Under the pieces are notes generated by a model. That model worked only from the letters and a program-made list of their open reading frames with translations. It did not search any database and was not told where the DNA came from. Shown piece after piece: positions 31,772-34,614 of a DNA stretch of 34,614 bases (position 1 is the first letter of the stretch; each line of letters starts with the position of its first letter). The DNA is from Symbiobacteriaceae bacterium (lineage in GTDB: Bacteria > Bacillota > Sulfobacillia > Symbiobacteriales > Symbiobacteriaceae). The DNA lies in assembly GCA_029239785.1 (NCBI GenBank), contig JARBUG010000031.1:1-34614 (forward strand), written 5' to 3'. Both the position numbers and the translations under genes were made by a program.

Positions 31772-33232
31772 CTATGCCGGACCAAGCGTGATCTCATGCT
31801 GCTCCGACAGGGAGAAACAAACATGCTGCAGGGCATCGACCACCACGTACATCTCCTTGCCAATGGTGATCTTCACGCCCGGATAGACCGTATCGTAGGC
31901 CCGAACCCGCCCTTGCATGGTGGCGTGGAGTTCCTCCTCCAGCACCGCCTTGCGGCTGGCCAGCTGGTCCCGCTGCGCCTGGAAATGATACTGGCTGCGC
32001 AGCGCCTTCAGCAGCATGGCACGCTTGTCGGGCGAAAACTCGGCAGGGTTGCGAGCCTCAATGTCCCGCAGCAACGTCACGGCCTGCTGTGACTTCCGCA
32101 GACCGGCCTCGGCCTCAACCAGCGAACGACGAACCACTTCCAGTTCATCGCGCGTCTCCGGGGAAACGCCCACCTCAATGTCGGTGGTGGTCAGCAGGCT
32201 GGAGCCAAGCACCTTGCTGGCAACCTCATCTTTCGCCTTTACCTGGCCGCCAATAATGGTGCCACGTCGGCCGGTAATGCTCACCTTGCCGCCGCAGCGA
32301 ACTTTGCTGTGCAAAATGCCGTCCAGCACCGACACATCGCGGTGGCAGCGCACATCCGCATTCTCGATAAACCGGCACTGAATCCGTCCGCCCGCCACGA
32401 CCCGCCCGCGGCTCCCGCCCTGAATCCCATACCGCACGATCACATCGCCGCCGGCCTCCACCGTGCCGCCGTCAATGCCGCCGTGCACCTCAACATTCTG
32501 GCCGGCCCGCACCACAAAGCCATGGTGAATGCTGCCCTGCACAATCACGCTGCCAAGAAAGTCGATGTTGCCCGTACTGGTATCCACATCGCCCCGAATT
32601 TCAAAAATCGGAGAGACGGTGACACGGCCATCATAGCCCAGCACGGCATGTCCTTCGGTCTCCGCGATCACAGCCAGCCCGTCGTCCGTCAGGCGGCAAC
32701 CCTTGCCGGCCCGCAGCGGCTGCTCCTTGCCATCGAGGCACGGCACCGGGGCGCCCAGCACGTTCGTGCCCGGAACGCCCTTCGTGGCGGACTGCTTGGT
32801 CACCAGAGCGGTTCCGGCCGTCACGTTGCGCACCAGGTTCAGCTGGAAGTGATCAACGCTGCCATCCGCCTTCAACTGCGGATATCCCGAGGGCATTTGA
32901 AGCAGTTCATGATAAGTAATGACGGCATCCTGGCCGCGGGTGGCCATCTTCCCGGTGGCGACCACGCCCTGCTTGCCAGCCGTATCGAACGACGAGGCCT
33001 GTCCCGCCTGACGAACCAGATCTTCCACGGCCTGTGAGTCCACGCCGAAGATGACGCCGGCCTTCCCGAGGGCCGCCAGCGCCTGTGCCAAGGTTACGGT
33101 CTGCCCACCGTTTTTGGGTGATGTCACCGCCATGATGGCTTCCATGCCGTCGGGCGAGATCCGGACGGTCACCCGTCCGTCGACCGGCTGGGCATGGAGG
33201 CCATAGGACGTCTTGTCAGCCGAACCGTTCAT
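31772..33232 (-). CDS. FapA-family protein (DUF342)
   Basis: This 486-aa protein has the FapA layout: an N-terminal region, then a central right-handed beta-helix rich in Gly (GSVIVQGSIHHGFVVRAGQNVEVHGGIDGGTVEAGGDVIVRYGIQGGSRGRVVAGGRIQCRFIENADV) and a C-terminal coiled coil. The family is linked to flagellar assembly and polar landmark functions; the precise role is unknown. ATG with a GGGGGG site 9 nt upstream, 18 nt after fliA. Confidence 0.92.
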   Translation of the reverse strand: MNGSADKTSYGLHAQPVDGRVTVRISPDGMEAIMAVTSPKNGGQTVTLAQALAALGKAGVIFGVDSQAVEDLVRQAGQASSFDTAGKQGVVATGKMATRGQDAVITYHELLQMPSGYPQLKADGSVDHFQLNLVRNVTAGTALVTKQSATKGVPGTNVLGAPVPCLDGKEQPLRAGKGCRLTDDGLAVIAETEGHAVLGYDGRVTVSPIFEIRGDVDTSTGNIDFLGSVIVQGSIHHGFVVRAGQNVEVHGGIDGGTVEAGGDVIVRYGIQGGSRGRVVAGGRIQCRFIENADVRCHRDVSVLDGILHSKVRCGGKVSITGRRGTIIGGQVKAKDEVASKVLGSSLLTTTDIEVGVSPETRDELEVVRRSLVEAEAGLRKSQQAVTLLRDIEARNPAEFSPDKRAMLLKALRSQYHFQAQRDQLASRKAVLEEELHATMQGRVRAYDTVYPGVKITIGKEMYVVVDALQHVCFSLSEQHEITLGPA

Positions 33233-33250
33233 CTTCGTGACCCCCCAAGT

Positions 33251-34018
33251 TTACGAGATCAGTTGCTGCTTTGCTCTGCTGAGCCGCCCCCTCAAACGGA
33301 GGATCGCCTTTGAGTGGAGCTGGGAAATGCGCGCAACCGACAAATTCATGACCATTGCGATCTCTTTCGCCGTTAGTCCTTCAAAGTAGAAAAGCGTTAC
33401 GACAAGCCTTTCTTTCTCGGACAGTTTTTCGAGCGCCTGTGCCAGGATCTCTTTTCGCTCCGTAAACAGCGCTTCCTGCACGGGGTCAGGGCTGTTGGGG
33501 TCCTCCAACCGGTCAGCGACGGTCAGACCTTCGCCGTCATCGCTGGTCATCGGCATTTCGTCCAGTGAAATAATCACCGCCGCCGAGACCTCCGAGCGCC
33601 GCCGGGTCAGTTCGGCCTGCGTCAGGCCCAGCCGTGAGCCCAGTTCCTCATCGGTGGGTTCACGGCCCAGTTCAGACTCCAGGGTCGAATGGGCCTCGTC
33701 CATCTGCTTGACCTTCTGACGCAGGGCCGGCGCCCAGGTGTCGGCCCGCAGGCCGTCGATAATGGAGCCGCGAATCCGGGTCATGGCATAGGTTTCGAAC
33801 TTGACGCCCCGACCGGGGTCGAACCGCTCAATCGCTTCCAGCAAACCGAACAAACCGTAGCTCTCCAGGTCGTCCAGTTCGACCTGTGAAGGCATCCCCA
33901 ACGCCAACCGTCCCGCCACGTAACGCACCAGAGAGGCGTAGGCCACAACCAGCCCTTCGCGGGCTGCCGCGTCCCGAGTCTCCTTATAACGCTTCCATAA
34001 GGTTGCGGTGTCGACCAA
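33251..34018 (-). CDS. fliA: RNA polymerase sigma-28 factor (FliA/SigD/WhiG family)
   Basis: The 255-aa sigma factor recognises motility and chemotaxis promoters. Region 2 is visible in DLESYGLFGLLEAIERFDPGRGVKFETYAMTRIRGSIIDGLR, and region 4 in LSEKERLVVTLFYFEGLTAKEIAMVMNLSVARISQLHSKAILRLR. No N-terminal region 1.1. TTG start with GGGGGT upstream. Flanked by PilZ and FapA genes, as in motility operons. Confidence 0.95.
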   Translation of the reverse strand: MVDTATLWKRYKETRDAAAREGLVVAYASLVRYVAGRLALGMPSQVELDDLESYGLFGLLEAIERFDPGRGVKFETYAMTRIRGSIIDGLRADTWAPALRQKVKQMDEAHSTLESELGREPTDEELGSRLGLTQAELTRRRSEVSAAVIISLDEMPMTSDDGEGLTVADRLEDPNSPDPVQEALFTERKEILAQALEKLSEKERLVVTLFYFEGLTAKEIAMVMNLSVARISQLHSKAILRLRGRLSRAKQQLIS

Positions 34019-34051
34019 GGGGGCACCCCCATCCTATTAGTTGAATTTCCT

Positions 34052-34614
34052 TTACAGCAGGCCCTTTCGCCGACGGTCCCGCTGCTCGCTGAAAATATAC
34101 CGAATGATCACATCGCGATCTCGCTCATCCAGCCCGACGAACCGAATCCCGATCCAGAACTCGCGGGCGGAGAGCTGCTGTACCTGCCGGATCACTTCGC
34201 CCACCGCATGGACGACCCGGTCGCCCACCTCCAGGTGAATATCAAGCTGCGTGCCTGGCGGGTACGATTCGGGGCACAGAATCTGTGCGCCGTTGCCGCT
34301 GATGTCTCGGGTATGGCTCCGAAAGACGCCGCCCGGACGGGGCGCTGCCTCGGGCGTGCTCAGCACGTAGTACAGGAGCTTCAGTTCCGCATCCAGCCGG
34401 ACAAAGTCCCGCTGCTGAAACCGTTCCACCTTCTCCTTGTCCGGCAGCGCGAGGGTCACCAACGGAACGTTGTCAACGTCCAGTGACGTCACCCGGGTAA
34501 GGAAGCAGAGCCGAGCCATCCCTTTGACCGCATACTCCAGCCGGGCAGCATCGCCAGGCCCAAGGGGAATCGGCTTCCCACCTACCGCCGGATGAACCAC
34601 GGTAATTCCTTCCG
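34052..34614 (-). CDS. PilZ-domain flagellar brake protein (YcgR/YpfA-like), N-terminus off the right edge
   Basis: At least 187 residues are visible. The N-terminal YcgR-type beta domain (IPLGPGDAARLEYAVKGMARLCFLTRV) is followed by a PilZ domain with the c-di-GMP motifs RDFVR (RxxxR) and DISGNG (DxSxxG). In this family c-di-GMP binding slows or stops flagellar rotation. A GTG at 34600 exists, but the frame is open to the window edge and homologues are longer at the N-terminus, so the gene most likely starts outside. Confidence 0.88.
   Translation of the reverse strand, partial: EGITVVHPAVGGKPIPLGPGDAARLEYAVKGMARLCFLTRVTSLDVDNVPLVTLALPDKEKVERFQQRDFVRLDAELKLLYYVLSTPEAAPRPGGVFRSHTRDISGNGAQILCPESYPPGTQLDIHLEVGDRVVHAVGEVIRQVQQLSAREFWIGIRFVGLDERDRDVIIRYIFSEQRDRRRKGLL

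Overview
The window is GC-rich bacterial DNA, and its gene order is that of a high-GC Firmicute. Minus-strand genes run pilZ-fliA-fapA-(swrB-like)-rpsB-tsf-pyrH-frr-uppS-cdsA-dxr-rseP-ispG, close to the sigD-swrB-rpsB...rasP-proS-polC chromosome segment of Bacillus and its relatives. A T-box leader, a YtvI-type permease, FapA and a meso-diaminopimelate dehydrogenase that resembles the Symbiobacterium thermophilum enzyme as I remember it all point to Symbiobacteriaceae or a close relative. This placement is inference from sequence features; no database search was run.

Layout, left to right. 1-178 is the 5' end of a minus-strand gene, probably polC. 264-1631 is a two-gene minus operon (family 2 glycosyltransferase, MgtC-like membrane protein). 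1876-2779 (+) holds an orphan 78-aa ORF, a long palindromic repeat and a DinB-family protein. 3075-6984 (-) is a TroA/ZnuA-type Mn/Zn ABC importer in which one permease carries a fused winged-helix domain. Its promoter region contains two matching candidate operators and a terminator-like hairpin. 7365-11645 (+) is a run of four exported proteins: a Pro/Thr-rich protein with two C-terminal helical repeats, a metalloprotease with an extraordinary tryptophan-rich hexapeptide array, and two tandemly duplicated lipoproteins. 11691-15504 (-) is a PadR-regulated MacB/FtsX-type ABC transporter. 15621-15995 (-) is a secreted cupredoxin. 16180-17938 (-) is an archaeal/eukaryotic-type proS behind a T-box leader. 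18071-19411 (+) is a small receiver-like protein and meso-DAP dehydrogenase. 19432-19586 is a second palindromic repeat. 19662-29427 (-) is the translation/isoprenoid/envelope cluster. 29852-34614 (-) is the flagellar-regulatory block.

How the genes fit together. The right half is conserved housekeeping: ribosomal protein S2, EF-Ts, UMP kinase and RRF, then lipid-carrier and isoprenoid synthesis (UppS, CdsA, Dxr, IspG) with the RseP intramembrane protease. Upstream of it are motility regulators (sigma-28, a c-di-GMP-binding PilZ protein, FapA). In Bacillus, proS and polC directly follow rasP. Here ispG, proS and the probable polC keep that order and strand but are separated by about 19 kb of accessory genes, so the left half looks like material accreted into a conserved operon. 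The most unusual accessory locus is the exported-protein run at 7365-11645.
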